In this document: one piece after another, positions 1 to 9,219 of the stretch | How positions within the stretch are numbered: the stretch's first letter is position 1 | Layout of the letters: the number at the start of each line of letters is the position of its first letter | NCBI RefSeq assembly: GCF_014851685.1 | Contig: NZ_JACVAC010000001.1 | Span: 62,001 to 126,000 of the forward strand | Length of the DNA: 64,000 nt | Direction of reading: 5' to 3' | Source of the DNA: Pseudomonas sp. PDM05 | GTDB lineage: Bacteria > Pseudomonadota > Gammaproteobacteria > Pseudomonadales > Pseudomonadaceae | The notes under the pieces: generated by a model | What the model was told of the DNA's origin: nothing | Database searches by the model: none | What the model saw: the letters and a program-made list of their open reading frames with translations, nothing else | Program-made: the position numbers and the translations under genes

Positions 1-1286
1 GTTTTTGAGGTCACGAACTGCGCGTAGAGCCAGGCCGCAAGCTTTTGCTTCTCTGGAGTGGACTTCATGAAGGTCCAGGAGCCTACGTCCTGATAGCCCT
101 TCTTCATACCTTCTTCCCAGTAAGGCCCGACCGGCGACGGCGCCATGCGCCATTTCGGCGTGCCGTCGGCATTCACCACTGGCAGACCCGGCTTGACCAT
201 ATCGGCGGTAAACGCGGTGTACCAGAAGATCTGCTGGGCGATATTGCCCTGGGACGGCACCGGGCCGGATTCGGAGAAGGTCATGCCCGCTGCTTCCGGT
301 GGCGCATAGGCCTTCATCCAGTCCACGTATTTCTGCGTGGCGAATACGGCGGCCGGGCCGTTGGTGTCGCCGCCACGGGTGACACTGGAGCCCACCGGAT
401 GGCAGTCCTCGACGCGAATGCCCCACTCGTCCACCGGCAGGCCGTTGGGCAAGCCTTTGTCGCCGCCACCGGCCATGGAGAACCAGGCATCGGTGAAGCG
501 CCAGCCCAGGGACGGGTCTTTCTTGCCGTAGTCCATGTGCCCATACACGCGCTTGCCGTCGATCTCCTTGACGTCTTCGCTGAAGAATTTGGCGATGTCT
601 TCGTAGGCCGACCAGTTGACCGGCACGCCGAGGTCATAACCGTACTTTTCCTTGAACTTGGCTTTGAGGTCCGCACGTTCGAACCAGTCGGCGCGGAACC
701 AATACAGGTTGGCGAACTGCTGGTCAGGCAGTTGGTAGAGCTTGCCGTCCGGCGCGGTGGTGAAGGACAGGCCGATAAAGTCCTTCAGGTCCAGCGTCGG
801 CGAAGTGAAGTCCTTGCCTTCGTTGGCCATCAGATCGGTGATGGATTCCGTCTTGCCATAGCGAAAGTGCGTACCGATCAAGTCGGAATCGTTGACCCAG
901 CCGTCATAAATGTTCTTGTCGGACTGCATCTGGGTTTGCAGCTTCTCCACCACGTCGCCTTCCTGCAGCAGGTCGTGGGTCAGCTTGATCCCGGTGATTT
1001 CACTGAAGGCCTTGGCCAGGACCTTGGATTCGTACTCATGGGTGGTGAGGGTTTCCGACACCACGTTGATCTTCATCCCACGGAACGGTTCGGCCGCCTT
1101 GATAAACCACTTGAGTTCCGCCAGCTGCTGCTCGGCCGTGAGGGTGGATGGTTTGAACTCGCTGCCGATCCATTTTTTCGCGGCATCTTCGTACGCATCG
1201 GCCCAGGCCGAAGCGCTCAAACCGCTGAGGGCCAAGACGGCGGCCAATGAAATGCTATGTCGCAGCTTATTGTTTTTATCGAACAT
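1..1286 (-). CDS. ABC importer substrate-binding protein, GlpV-like (3' end cut off by window)
   Basis: Periplasmic solute-binding protein of the ABC importer encoded just upstream on the same strand. The frame stays open to base 1, so about 428 residues are visible and the C-terminus is missing. The ATG at 1286 is preceded by a perfect AGGAGGT at 1291-1297. The N-terminus has a basic stretch, a hydrophobic core and an AWA/D cleavage site near residue 29, a standard Sec signal peptide. The mature protein resembles family-1 extracellular sugar-binding proteins. Together with two ATPases, two permeases and the small membrane protein next to it, the set matches the rhizobial glycerol operon glpSTPQUV, so glycerol or a similar polyol is the inferred ligand. 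Family assignment is firm; the substrate is not. Confidence 0.85.
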   Translation of the reverse strand, partial: MFDKNNKLRHSISLAAVLALSGLSASAWADAYEDAAKKWIGSEFKPSTLTAEQQLAELKWFIKAAEPFRGMKINVVSETLTTHEYESKVLAKAFSEITGIKLTHDLLQEGDVVEKLQTQMQSDKNIYDGWVNDSDLIGTHFRYGKTESITDLMANEGKDFTSPTLDLKDFIGLSFTTAPDGKLYQLPDQQFANLYWFRADWFERADLKAKFKEKYGYDLGVPVNWSAYEDIAKFFSEDVKEIDGKRVYGHMDYGKKDPSLGWRFTDAWFSMAGGGDKGLPNGLPVDEWGIRVEDCHPVGSSVTRGGDTNGPAAVFATQKYVDWMKAYAPPEAAGMTFSESGPVPSQGNIAQQIFWYTAFTADMVKPGLPVVNADGTPKWRMAPSPVGPYWEEGMKKGYQDVGSWTFMKSTPEKQKLAAWLYAQFVTSK

Positions 1287-1318
1287 AGAGACCTCCTGGT
1301 TGTTTATTCATAAGGGCA

Positions 1319-1594
1319 CTAGCCCCAACGCATCACGCTCAACAGCCACACCAGGGACAGCGCAGTCGCCACCCAGATGCTCCAGCCGGTGACGCCGATT
1401 ACCAGCAAATGCAGGTAGGCGCTGCCGAGAAGACCGATAAACAGGCGATCACCACGGGTGGTGCTGATCGGTAAAAAACCGCGCCGGGGGATACTCGGCG
1501 AACGCAGTTCCCAGGTGGTCATGCCCGCCAGAATCAGGGCAATGCCGCCGAAGAACAGTGCAGTGGGGGTGGTCCAGGCCATCCATTCCATCAT
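1319..1594 (-). CDS. small membrane protein, DUF2160 / GlpU-like
   Basis: A 91-residue protein with a hydrophobic segment near the N-terminus (ALFFGGIALILAGMTTW) and two more in the C-terminal half, so probably three membrane spans. The start follows GAGGAGTCG and lies 8 bases beyond the permease stop codon, so the two genes are translationally close; a second ATG three bases later is also possible. Proteins of this family (DUF2160) accompany glycerol-type ABC importers and correspond to GlpU, whose role is not established. It sits 32 bases before the binding-protein gene. The family call rests on size, hydrophobic pattern and position in the operon. Confidence 0.75.
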   Translation of the reverse strand: MMEWMAWTTPTALFFGGIALILAGMTTWELRSPSIPRRGFLPISTTRGDRLFIGLLGSAYLHLLVIGVTGWSIWVATALSLVWLLSVMRWG

Positions 1595-1601
1595 CGACTC
1601 C

Positions 1602-2402
<801 letters not shown>

Positions 2403-2412
2403 ATCTGCGGCC

Positions 2413-3279
2413 TCAGCGGTTGGCGTCGGAGTGGGTCATGGCGGTGTAGAACAGCCAGGACACCAACAGGATGATCAGGAAGTACACCAGGGAAAACGCT
2501 GCCGCCGGCCCCAGGTCGAATTGACCTACGGCCATCTGGGTCAGCGTCTGACTGAGGAAGGTAGTGGCATTCCCCGGTCCACCGCCGGTCAGTACGAACG
2601 GCTCGGTGTAGATCATGAAGCTGTCCATAAAGCGCAGCATCACCGCGATCAACAGCACGCTTTTCATCTTCGGCAACTGGATATGTCGGAACACCGCCCA
2701 GGCGGATGCGCGATCGATCCGCGCGGCCTGGTAGTACACATCCGGAATGGCCCGTAGCCCCGAGTAGCAGAGCAGCGCCACCAACGAGGTCCAGTGCCAT
2801 ACGTCCATGACCAGCACAGTGACCCAGGCGTCTGCCGTGTTGGCCGCGTAGTTGTAGCTGATGCCCAGCGCGTTGAGGCTGTAACCCAGCAAACCGATGT
2901 CGGCGCGGCCGAAGATCTGCCAGATGGTGCCCACCACGTTCCATGGGATCAGCAACGGAATCGCGAGGATGATCAGCACCAGTGACGACCAGCGGCCCTT
3001 GGTCGGCATGGTCAAGGCGATGGCGATGCCCAGAGGGATTTCGATCAACAGCACGCAGGCCGAGTAGATGAACTGGCGCAACAGTGAGTCGTGCAGGCGC
3101 GGGTCGAGCAGCACCTGCTTGTACCAATCGGCACCGACGAAGTAGCGGCTGGATTGGTCGAAGATGTCCTGCACCGAGTAGTTGACCACGGTCATCATCG
3201 GGATCACCGCACTGAACGCCACCAGCAGGAACACCGGCAACACCAGCCACCAGGCCTTGTTGTTCTGCACCTTGTTCAT
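2413..3279 (-). CDS. sugar ABC transporter permease, GlpP-like
   Basis: A 288-residue inner-membrane permease of the MalF/UgpA type with about six spans and a coupling loop (QAARIDRASAWAVFRHIQLP). I chose the ATG at 3279 because it overlaps the stop codon of the preceding ATPase gene as ATGA, with GGAGG upstream; a longer frame exists but would overlap the ATPase extensively. It is the first of the two permease genes, and together they form the membrane channel of the importer. The four-base overlap implies translational coupling with the ATPase. Confidence 0.85.
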   Translation of the reverse strand: MNKVQNNKAWWLVLPVFLLVAFSAVIPMMTVVNYSVQDIFDQSSRYFVGADWYKQVLLDPRLHDSLLRQFIYSACVLLIEIPLGIAIALTMPTKGRWSSLVLIILAIPLLIPWNVVGTIWQIFGRADIGLLGYSLNALGISYNYAANTADAWVTVLVMDVWHWTSLVALLCYSGLRAIPDVYYQAARIDRASAWAVFRHIQLPKMKSVLLIAVMLRFMDSFMIYTEPFVLTGGGPGNATTFLSQTLTQMAVGQFDLGPAAAFSLVYFLIILLVSWLFYTAMTHSDANR

Positions 3280-4373
3280 GGCTGTACCTCCAGCAGGTAG
3301 TCGTCGGCGTAGAGCATCAGCCATTGCGCGGGGAAGCTGATGCAGGCCTGGCCTTCCGGCACCGGTTTGTCTTCGGCCAGGCGGACCTTCAACAGCGCGC
3401 CGTCGAGGTTGAGGGTGATGATCTTGTAGGTGCCGAGGTCTTCCAGATGAGTGACATCGGCGTGCAGGGCGTCAGGGTTGTACTCATCCCATACGTGGAT
3501 AAATTCCGGGCGGATACCGACCTGGAGTTTTTTGTAAGGCGTGTTGCTGATGCGCTGTTGAAGCGCCTCGGACAACGGCAGATGGGTGCCAGCAAAACGC
3601 ACCCCGCCCGCCTCGGCCTGCACCTCGATCAGATTCATCCCAGGGCTGCCGATGAAATAGCCGACAAAGGTGTGGCTGGGGCGCTCGAACAGTTCACGCG
3701 GCGTACCGAACTGCACGATCTGCCCGCCGTACATCACCGCGATCTTGTCGGCGAAGGTCGAGGCTTCCAACTGGTCGTGGGTCACGTAGACCATGGTGAT
3801 ATTGAACTGCTCGTGGATCTGCTTGAGCTTGCGCCGCAGCTTCCACTTGAGGTGCGGGTCGATCACCGTCAGCGGTTCATCGAACAGGATCGCCGACACG
3901 TCGTCACGCACCAGGCCACGGCCCATGGAGACTTTCTGCTTTTCGTCGGCGGTGAGGTTGCGCGCCTTTTTCGTCAGCAGGTTTTGCAGGTCGAGGACTT
4001 CGGCAATTTCCTGCACCTTGCTGTGAATTTTCGCCTCGGCCATGCCCTGATTGCGCAGTGGGAACGCCAGGTTGTCGAACACGGTCATGGTGTCGTACAC
4101 CACCGGGAACTGAAACACCTGGGCAATATTGCGTTTTTCCGGGGTGAGGTCGTTGACCACTTTGGTGTCGAACAGCACCTGGCCTTCGGAGGGGCTGAGC
4201 AGGCCGGAGATGATGTTGAGCAAGGTCGACTTGCCGCAACCCGACGGCCCGAGCAACGCGTAGGCACCGCCCTGCTCCCAGACGTGGTTCATTTCCCTAA
4301 TTGCGTAGTCCTCAGGACCACTCGGCGTAGGGCTATAGCTGTGCGCCAGGTTCTGCAAATGGATCTCGGCCAT
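3276..4373 (-). CDS. ABC transporter ATPase with degenerate signature motif, GlpT-like
   Basis: A 365-residue ATPase subunit. Visible motifs: Walker A GPSGCGKST at residues 42-50, Walker B ILFDEP, the H-loop in VYVTHDQLEAS, and a C-terminal TOBE/MalK-like domain. The ABC signature, normally LSGGQ, reads LTADEKQKVS and is degenerate. The neighbouring ATPase has an intact signature but lacks the H-loop histidine, so the two probably form a heterodimer with one competent and one degenerate ATP site. Its ATG overlaps the previous stop by one base (TGATG) and its own stop overlaps the permease start. Identification as an ABC importer ATPase is secure. Confidence 0.87.
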   Translation of the reverse strand: MAEIHLQNLAHSYSPTPSGPEDYAIREMNHVWEQGGAYALLGPSGCGKSTLLNIISGLLSPSEGQVLFDTKVVNDLTPEKRNIAQVFQFPVVYDTMTVFDNLAFPLRNQGMAEAKIHSKVQEIAEVLDLQNLLTKKARNLTADEKQKVSMGRGLVRDDVSAILFDEPLTVIDPHLKWKLRRKLKQIHEQFNITMVYVTHDQLEASTFADKIAVMYGGQIVQFGTPRELFERPSHTFVGYFIGSPGMNLIEVQAEAGGVRFAGTHLPLSEALQQRISNTPYKKLQVGIRPEFIHVWDEYNPDALHADVTHLEDLGTYKIITLNLDGALLKVRLAEDKPVPEGQACISFPAQWLMLYADDYLLEVQP

Positions 4374-5467
4374 CAGGCAACCCTCGCAACACGTCGCCCG
4401 GGAGCCTGGACCAAGCAGCCCTGGCTATCGAACACAAACAGTTTATGGGTGGGGATATACACGCGGATCGGTGCGTCGACGTCGTACTCATGTACCCCCG
4501 GCAGGTGCAGCACCAGTAGGAAATGTTCGCTGCGCACATGTAGAAAGGTTTCCGAGCCGCTGATCTCGGCGACTTCCACAGTCACCGCCAGCTCCAGGTC
4601 ATCATCGTTGCTCGGCACCAGGCTGATATGGCTGGGACGCACGCCAAAACGGAATTCGCCTTCACCGATGGGGCGCAAATCGACATTGAGCGGGAAGTGC
4701 ACAAAATTCGCGAAGCTGACTTCGTTGCCGCTGATGCGCCCCGGCATCAGGTTGATCGGCGGTTCGGAAAACAGCTCGGCAGCCAGCACGCTCTGGGGTT
4801 GGTGATAGACCTCGGCGGCCTTGCCGCTCTGAATCACCCGACCTTCGTGAAGGATGGTGGTGGTGCCACCCAGCGCCAGGGCTTCGTTGGGCTCGGTGGT
4901 GGCGTAGATGGCGATGGTATGGCGCGCCTTGAACAGCTCGCGCATTTCCTGACGCAGCTCTTCGCGCAGTTTGTAGTCCAGGTTCACCAGCGGCTCATCG
5001 AACAGGATCAACTCGGCGTCTTTCACCAAGGCCCGGGCCATGGCCGTGCGTTGCTGCTGGCCGCCGGACAATTCCAGCGGGTGGCGCTGCAGGAATTTCT
5101 CGATGCGCAGCATCTTGGCGGTTTCCAGCACCTTGCTCTGGATCAGCTCGTTGGCCATCCCCGCCTGGCGCAAGGGCGAGGCGATGTTTTCGAACACGGT
5201 CATGGTCGGGTAGTTGATGAACTGCTGATACACCATCGACACGTTGCGCAGGCGCACCGGCTTGTGGGTGACATCCACGCCGTTCATCAGAATGCGGCCG
5301 CTGTCGGGCTTGTCCAGGCCGGCCATCAGGCGCATCAGGCTGGTCTTGCCGGACAGGGTGCGGCCGAGCAACACGTTGAAGGAACCGGCTTCGAAACGCA
5401 GGGTGGCGTCGTCGATCCAGGTTTGGCCTTCAACGACGCGGGAGACATGTTCCAGGGTCAATGACAT
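4373..5467 (-). CDS. ABC transporter ATPase lacking H-loop histidine, GlpS-like
   Basis: A 364-residue ATPase and the first gene of the importer operon. It has Walker A GRTLSGKTS at residues 35-43, an intact signature LSGGQQQR and Walker B LILFDEP. At the switch loop, where most ABC ATPases have THD, it reads ATTEPNEAL, so the histidine is missing. The C-terminal half is MalK-like. The ATG at 5467 follows AAGGTCGTGTC. A longer in-frame extension upstream would run through the promoter region and is rejected. Expression is predicted from the sigma-54 promoter about 46 bases upstream. Confidence 0.87.
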   Translation of the reverse strand: MSLTLEHVSRVVEGQTWIDDATLRFEAGSFNVLLGRTLSGKTSLMRLMAGLDKPDSGRILMNGVDVTHKPVRLRNVSMVYQQFINYPTMTVFENIASPLRQAGMANELIQSKVLETAKMLRIEKFLQRHPLELSGGQQQRTAMARALVKDAELILFDEPLVNLDYKLREELRQEMRELFKARHTIAIYATTEPNEALALGGTTTILHEGRVIQSGKAAEVYHQPQSVLAAELFSEPPINLMPGRISGNEVSFANFVHFPLNVDLRPIGEGEFRFGVRPSHISLVPSNDDDLELAVTVEVAEISGSETFLHVRSEHFLLVLHLPGVHEYDVDAPIRVYIPTHKLFVFDSQGCLVQAPGRRVARVA

Positions 5468-5512
5468 GACACGACCTTTTTTATTATTGGAATGAATCTG
5501 GCCATTCGTCAG

Positions 5513-5528
5513 AGCGAGTTTCGTGCCA
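5513..5528 (-). promoter_or_regulatory. sigma-54 (-24/-12) promoter for the ABC importer operon
   Basis: Read on the reverse strand the 16 bases are TGGCACGAAACTCGCT. The -24 part TGGCACG matches the RpoN consensus exactly. After the four-base spacer the -12 part is TCGCT against TTGCW, with the invariant GG and GC at correct spacing. It lies 46 bases before the first ATPase gene and next to a divergent sigma-54-dependent activator gene. Confidence 0.8.
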
Positions 5529-5571
5529 AAACTGCAAGTGCTTGATGTATGAGGAAATGGCTTGAATGGGA

Positions 5572-5640
5572 TGTTCGGGAGTGAACAATCCGACTGAACA
5601 ACTGAACAGTTCGGGGGTTGACAATGAACAGTTCTGAACA
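5572..5640. promoter_or_regulatory. probable enhancer (activator-binding) cluster of TGAACA repeats
   Basis: Five copies of TGAACA start at 5582, 5595, 5603, 5625 and 5635. Two are part of the perfect nine-base palindrome GAACAGTTC at 5604 and 5626, exactly 22 bases apart, about two helical turns. A further inverted pair TGTTC/GAACA spans 5572-5587. The cluster lies about 45-110 bases upstream of the -24 element, where enhancer-binding proteins normally bind. Binding by the adjacent AcoR-like regulator is inferred. Confidence 0.6.
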
Positions 5641-5680
5641 ACACTCTCTGGGCTTGATTCAATGACCAACCCAGGCAACT

Positions 5681-5770
5681 TGTGGGAGCGGGCTTGCCCG
5701 CGATGACGGTGTATCAGCTTGCATATTCAGTGACTGAACCCGCGCTATCGCGGGCAAGCCCGCTCCCACA
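5681..5770. repeat. REPIN: pair of inverted REP palindromes
   Basis: Two copies of the Pseudomonas REP palindrome face each other: GTGGGAGCGGGCTTGCCCGC at the left end and its inverted copy GCGGGCAAGCCCGCTCCCAC at the right, separated by about 50 bases. This is the standard REPIN layout. It lies in the divergent intergenic region, on the regulator side of the TGAACA cluster. Confidence 0.85.
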
Positions 5771-5820
5771 TCGGGGCTGCGCAAGGCTGTATAAAAATAA
5801 CAATAAAAGAAGGTCACACC

Positions 5821-7638
5821 ATGGCCGAACCCTTGACTCACGACACCCTTATCCAGGAATCCTGGCGCCGTTGCCGCGCATTCGGCCTGGACCATCAAAG
5901 CGCCCCCAGCTTTGATCAACTGCCCGCCGCAGGCATCAGCCAACTGCTCGAAAGCCAACATTCCCTGGTGCAGACCACCCACCAGGAAGTGTTGCCGTAC
6001 TACGAAAACATCCTGAGCAATTCCAACTGCCTGATCATGCTGGCCGACAACCAGGGCCAGGTGCTGACCTCGTGGGGCACCCAGCGGTTCATCGAGCCGA
6101 AACTGGCCCGCGGCTTCAACCCTGGCGCCAGCTGGCAGGAGCGTTCCAGCGGCACCAATGCCATCGGCACCGCGCTGGCCTGTGCCCAGGCGGTGCATAT
6201 CGAGCACGACGAACACTTCCTCAAGGCCAACCGCTTCATGACCGGTTCGGCGGCGCCGATTTTCGATGCGCAGCGCGAGATCATTGCGGTGCTGGATGTG
6301 TCCAGCGACAGCTACCTGCCGCCCTCCCACACCTTGGGCATGGTCAAGATGATGAGCCAGACCGTGGAAAACCGGCTGATCCTCAACCTGTTTCGCGGTG
6401 AACACTTCCAACTGACCTTCAACACCGGCCTGAACAACCTCGACAGCCAATGGGCCGGCCTGCTGATCTTTGATGACAGCGGCCAGGTGCTCTCGGCCAA
6501 CCGCCGTGCAGACAACCTGCTGGGCATCAGCTTGTCGCGGGTAATGATCGACCGTTTGTTCAAGGTGTCGCTGCTGGAGTTGTTGAACCAGCCGGAAGGC
6601 TTGCCGTTTTCGTTGCAGGCGGCGGGACGCAATCGGTTCCAGTGCCTGTTGAAACGCCCCAAGCAGATGCCGGTGCAGGCGCGAGTATTCACACAACCCG
6701 CAGCGCCAAAGCCGACAGCGGTTGGCCTGAAAACCTTGCACTTCGGCGACCTGCGCGTGGAGAAGGCCGTACGCCAGGCCGAGCGGTTGCTGGAGAAGGA
6801 CATTCCGCTGCTGATCCACGGCGAAACCGGCGTGGGCAAAGAGGTGTTCGTCAAAGCCCTGCACCAGGCCAGTTCCCGCAGCCAGCAGGCGTTTATCGCG
6901 GTGAACTGTGCGGCCATTCCGGCTGAGCTGGTGGAATCGGAACTGTTCGGCTACGAAAAAGGCGCGTTCACCGGGGCCAATCAGAAAGGCAGCATTGGCC
7001 TGATCCGCAAGGCCGACAAGGGCACGTTGTTTCTTGACGAGATCGGCGATATGCCGCTGCCGACCCAGGCGCGTTTACTAAGGGTATTGCAGGAGCGTTG
7101 TGTGCAACCAGTCGGCAGCAGCGAGCTGTTCCCGGTGGATTTGCGCATTATCTCGGCCACCAACCGCGCCCTGCGCGAATGGGTGCAAGCCGGGCGTTTT
7201 CGTGAGGATTTGTACTACCGCATTGGTGGCTTGACCCTGGAGTTGCCGCCGTTGCGCGAGCGCACCGATAAGCAGGCGCTGTTCCAGCAACTGTGGCAAC
7301 AACACCGCGAGCCGACCCAATGGGCCGGGCTGAGCGCCGAGGTGCTGGCACTGTTTGAGCAGCATCCGTGGCCGGGGAATTTGCGCCAGGTGAGCAGCGT
7401 GTTGCAGGTCGCGCTGGCGATGGCCGAAGAGCAGCCGATTCGCGCGGAGCACTTGCCGGATGATTTTTTTGTCGACCTGAACCTGACGCCGCCGCTGCCC
7501 GCCAACGAGTTTCTGGATGACAACATCGACCTGAACCAGCGCTTGAAGGCGCTCGGCGGGAACATTTCCCACCTTGCGCGGGAACTCGGCGTCAGCCGCA
7601 ACACCCTGTACAAACGCCTGCGCCAGAACGAACCCTAG
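5821..7638 (+). CDS. sigma-54-dependent activator, AcoR/DhaR-like
   Basis: A 605-residue enhancer-binding protein. The N-terminal region is GAF/PAS-like, about residues 60-300, and probably senses the inducer. The central AAA+ domain has Walker A GETGVGKE at residues 334-341 and the sigma-54-contacting GAFTGA loop at 381-386. The C-terminus is a Fis-type helix-turn-helix (GNISHLARELGVSRNTLYKRL). There is no receiver domain, so it is not phosphorelay-controlled in the NtrC manner. It is divergent from the ABC importer operon, whose promoter is of the sigma-54 type, so activation of that operon is the obvious role. Its last codon overlaps tail-to-tail with the fecR-like gene, both stops using a shared CTAG. 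Confidence 0.9.
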   Translation: MAEPLTHDTLIQESWRRCRAFGLDHQSAPSFDQLPAAGISQLLESQHSLVQTTHQEVLPYYENILSNSNCLIMLADNQGQVLTSWGTQRFIEPKLARGFNPGASWQERSSGTNAIGTALACAQAVHIEHDEHFLKANRFMTGSAAPIFDAQREIIAVLDVSSDSYLPPSHTLGMVKMMSQTVENRLILNLFRGEHFQLTFNTGLNNLDSQWAGLLIFDDSGQVLSANRRADNLLGISLSRVMIDRLFKVSLLELLNQPEGLPFSLQAAGRNRFQCLLKRPKQMPVQARVFTQPAAPKPTAVGLKTLHFGDLRVEKAVRQAERLLEKDIPLLIHGETGVGKEVFVKALHQASSRSQQAFIAVNCAAIPAELVESELFGYEKGAFTGANQKGSIGLIRKADKGTLFLDEIGDMPLPTQARLLRVLQERCVQPVGSSELFPVDLRIISATNRALREWVQAGRFREDLYYRIGGLTLELPPLRERTDKQALFQQLWQQHREPTQWAGLSAEVLALFEQHPWPGNLRQVSSVLQVALAMAEEQPIRAEHLPDDFFVDLNLTPPLPANEFLDDNIDLNQRLKALGGNISHLARELGVSRNTLYKRLRQNEP

Positions 7639-8567
7639 CGCGGCTTGACCACCACCAGCAGGTCGGTGAAGTACTCCACCTGGATCGGCAGGTTATCCGC
7701 CAGTGCCGCAAGCGCCGCTGTCGTGTCATCCAGCTTGAACACCCCGGACACCCGCAGGTTGCGCAGGGCCTCGGGATCGAAACGCAGCATCCCGTGGCGA
7801 TAGCTGGCCAAGGTTTGCAGGACGTCGCCGAGGGGTTGGTCATTGACCTTGAGCAGGCCACGGGTCCAGGCGTCCGCATCGGCATTGCCGGTGGCTTGCG
7901 CAGGCTGCGCGTGACCGTGGTCAAGCACCGAACGCTGGCCGGCCATGACCTTGACGCTGTCGCGGCTGTCGCCCTGCACGGCCACGGTGGACTCGATCAC
8001 CGTGACCACAGTCGTTCCGTCGGCCGCACGCTTGACCAGATAACGGGTGCCCAGTGCCGTCGCCGTGCCTTGGTCGGTGCGCACTACGAACGGTCGCTGC
8101 GCATCCTTGGCCACATCGACCCAGAGTTCGCCTTGCAGCAACTCGATCACTCGCTGGTGGCCGTCGAATTTCACGTCCACCGCCGAGTTGCTGTTGAGCT
8201 GCAGTTGGCTGCCATCGTCGAGGGCGATCTGCCGGCGTTCGCCGACGCCGGTGCGCTGGTCAGCCATCCACACCGGCAGGTGTTGCAGGCCCAGCCAGGC
8301 GCAGAGCACCACGCCGAGCAAACCGACCGCCTGGGCGCCACGCCGGCGTTGGGGCGCAAACGCACGGTTGAGGGCGCGACGCGCAGGCTTTGCCGGCAAG
8401 GTGTCGAGGCTGCCCCACAGGCCGCGCATGCGCTCGATGGCGACGGCGTGGCGCGGGTCGGCGTCGCACCATACGCGGAAGGCCTGGCGCTCGGCGTCGC
8501 TGACGTCTTCGTCGTGCAGGCGTGTCAGCCAATTCGCCGCTTGCTGGATGATGTGTTCGCAGTTCAT
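7635..8567 (-). CDS. FecR-family anti-sigma / sigma regulator
   Basis: A 310-residue transmembrane regulator. Residues 1-60 form the cytoplasmic FecR N-terminal (DUF4880-type) region, including the motif RVWCDADPRHAVAIERM. A single membrane span lies at about 79-97, followed by the periplasmic FecR domain. Proteins of this family relay a signal from a TonB receptor in the outer membrane to an ECF sigma factor. Its ATG overlaps the sigma factor stop by one base (TAATG), so the two are coupled. The expected receptor partner would carry an N-terminal signalling domain, which the nearby receptor lacks. Confidence 0.88.
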   Translation of the reverse strand: MNCEHIIQQAANWLTRLHDEDVSDAERQAFRVWCDADPRHAVAIERMRGLWGSLDTLPAKPARRALNRAFAPQRRRGAQAVGLLGVVLCAWLGLQHLPVWMADQRTGVGERRQIALDDGSQLQLNSNSAVDVKFDGHQRVIELLQGELWVDVAKDAQRPFVVRTDQGTATALGTRYLVKRAADGTTVVTVIESTVAVQGDSRDSVKVMAGQRSVLDHGHAQPAQATGNADADAWTRGLLKVNDQPLGDVLQTLASYRHGMLRFDPEALRNLRVSGVFKLDDTTAALAALADNLPIQVEYFTDLLVVVKPR

Positions 8568-9106
8568 TAGAGCGGGTCGGCCCCGTGCAGGCTGTGGTAA
8601 CAGTGCACCAGGGCGCTGGAGATGTAGTTTTTGACGGTGCTGGAGGAAACGTCCAGGCGCGTGGCGATTTCACTGTAGGTGAGCCCGTCGAGGCGACTTA
8701 ACAGAAAGGCCTGGCGAGCCTTGGCGGGCAAGCCGGCGAGCATCTCGGCGATGCGTTCCAGGGCTTGCAGCGCGACATGGATCGCCGCTGGGTCGGGCAT
8801 GCCGGCGTCTTCGCACTGGACGGCGAGGGCCTCCATGTAGGCTTTTTCGATACGGCGACGACGGGCACTATCGATCAGCAAGCGCCCTGCCGTGGTGGCC
8901 AGGAACGCCCGGGGTTCCTTGATATGTTGCGGTTCGGCGAGCATGAGGACGCGGATAAACGCATCGTGAGCCAGGTCGGCGGCGTGTTGCGAGCAACCCA
9001 GCTTTTTGCGCAGCCAGCCGTGCAACCAGCCGTGGTGCTCGCTATACATTGCCGCAAGGGTCTGCTGACGGGCTGAACCGTCCAGCGTGGCCGGAATGTC
9101 ATGCAT
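8567..9106 (-). CDS. FecI-type ECF sigma factor
   Basis: A 179-residue extracytoplasmic-function sigma factor. Region 2 is visible in YSEHHGWLHGWLRKKLGC through DLAHDAFIRV, and region 4 in AFLLSRLDGLTYSEIATRLDVSSSTVKNY. I prefer the ATG at 9106; a TTG two codons upstream is also open. A Fur-like palindrome lies 17 bases upstream, consistent with induction under iron limitation. It is followed directly by its FecR partner. The sigma factor is expected to direct transcription of a ferric-siderophore receptor gene. Confidence 0.88.
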   Translation of the reverse strand: MHDIPATLDGSARQQTLAAMYSEHHGWLHGWLRKKLGCSQHAADLAHDAFIRVLMLAEPQHIKEPRAFLATTAGRLLIDSARRRRIEKAYMEALAVQCEDAGMPDPAAIHVALQALERIAEMLAGLPAKARQAFLLSRLDGLTYSEIATRLDVSSSTVKNYISSALVHCYHSLHGADPL

Positions 9107-9122
9107 GCGCAAAAGAGTCTCA

Positions 9123-9142
9123 AATGGGAAATATTACCAATT
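9123..9142. promoter_or_regulatory. putative Fur box upstream of the ECF sigma gene
   Basis: The 20-base AT-rich element AATGGGAAATATTACCAATT matches its own reverse complement at 16 of 20 positions and resembles the Pseudomonas Fur-box pattern. Its position just upstream of a FecI-type gene fits iron control. The match is moderate. Confidence 0.5.
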
Positions 9143-9219
9143 GCGCAAACAATGCCAGTAAAACGAAGTAGGAGCAAGAACCACTGAGCAGCACCTATCA
9201 CTGTTGACTGACGGACCGC

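Noticed and set aside
45..1250. Long forward open frame (about 400 codons) opposite the binding-protein gene
   Set aside because: It is antisense to a gene with signal peptide, perfect ribosome-binding site and operon context, and its translation has no recognisable domain.
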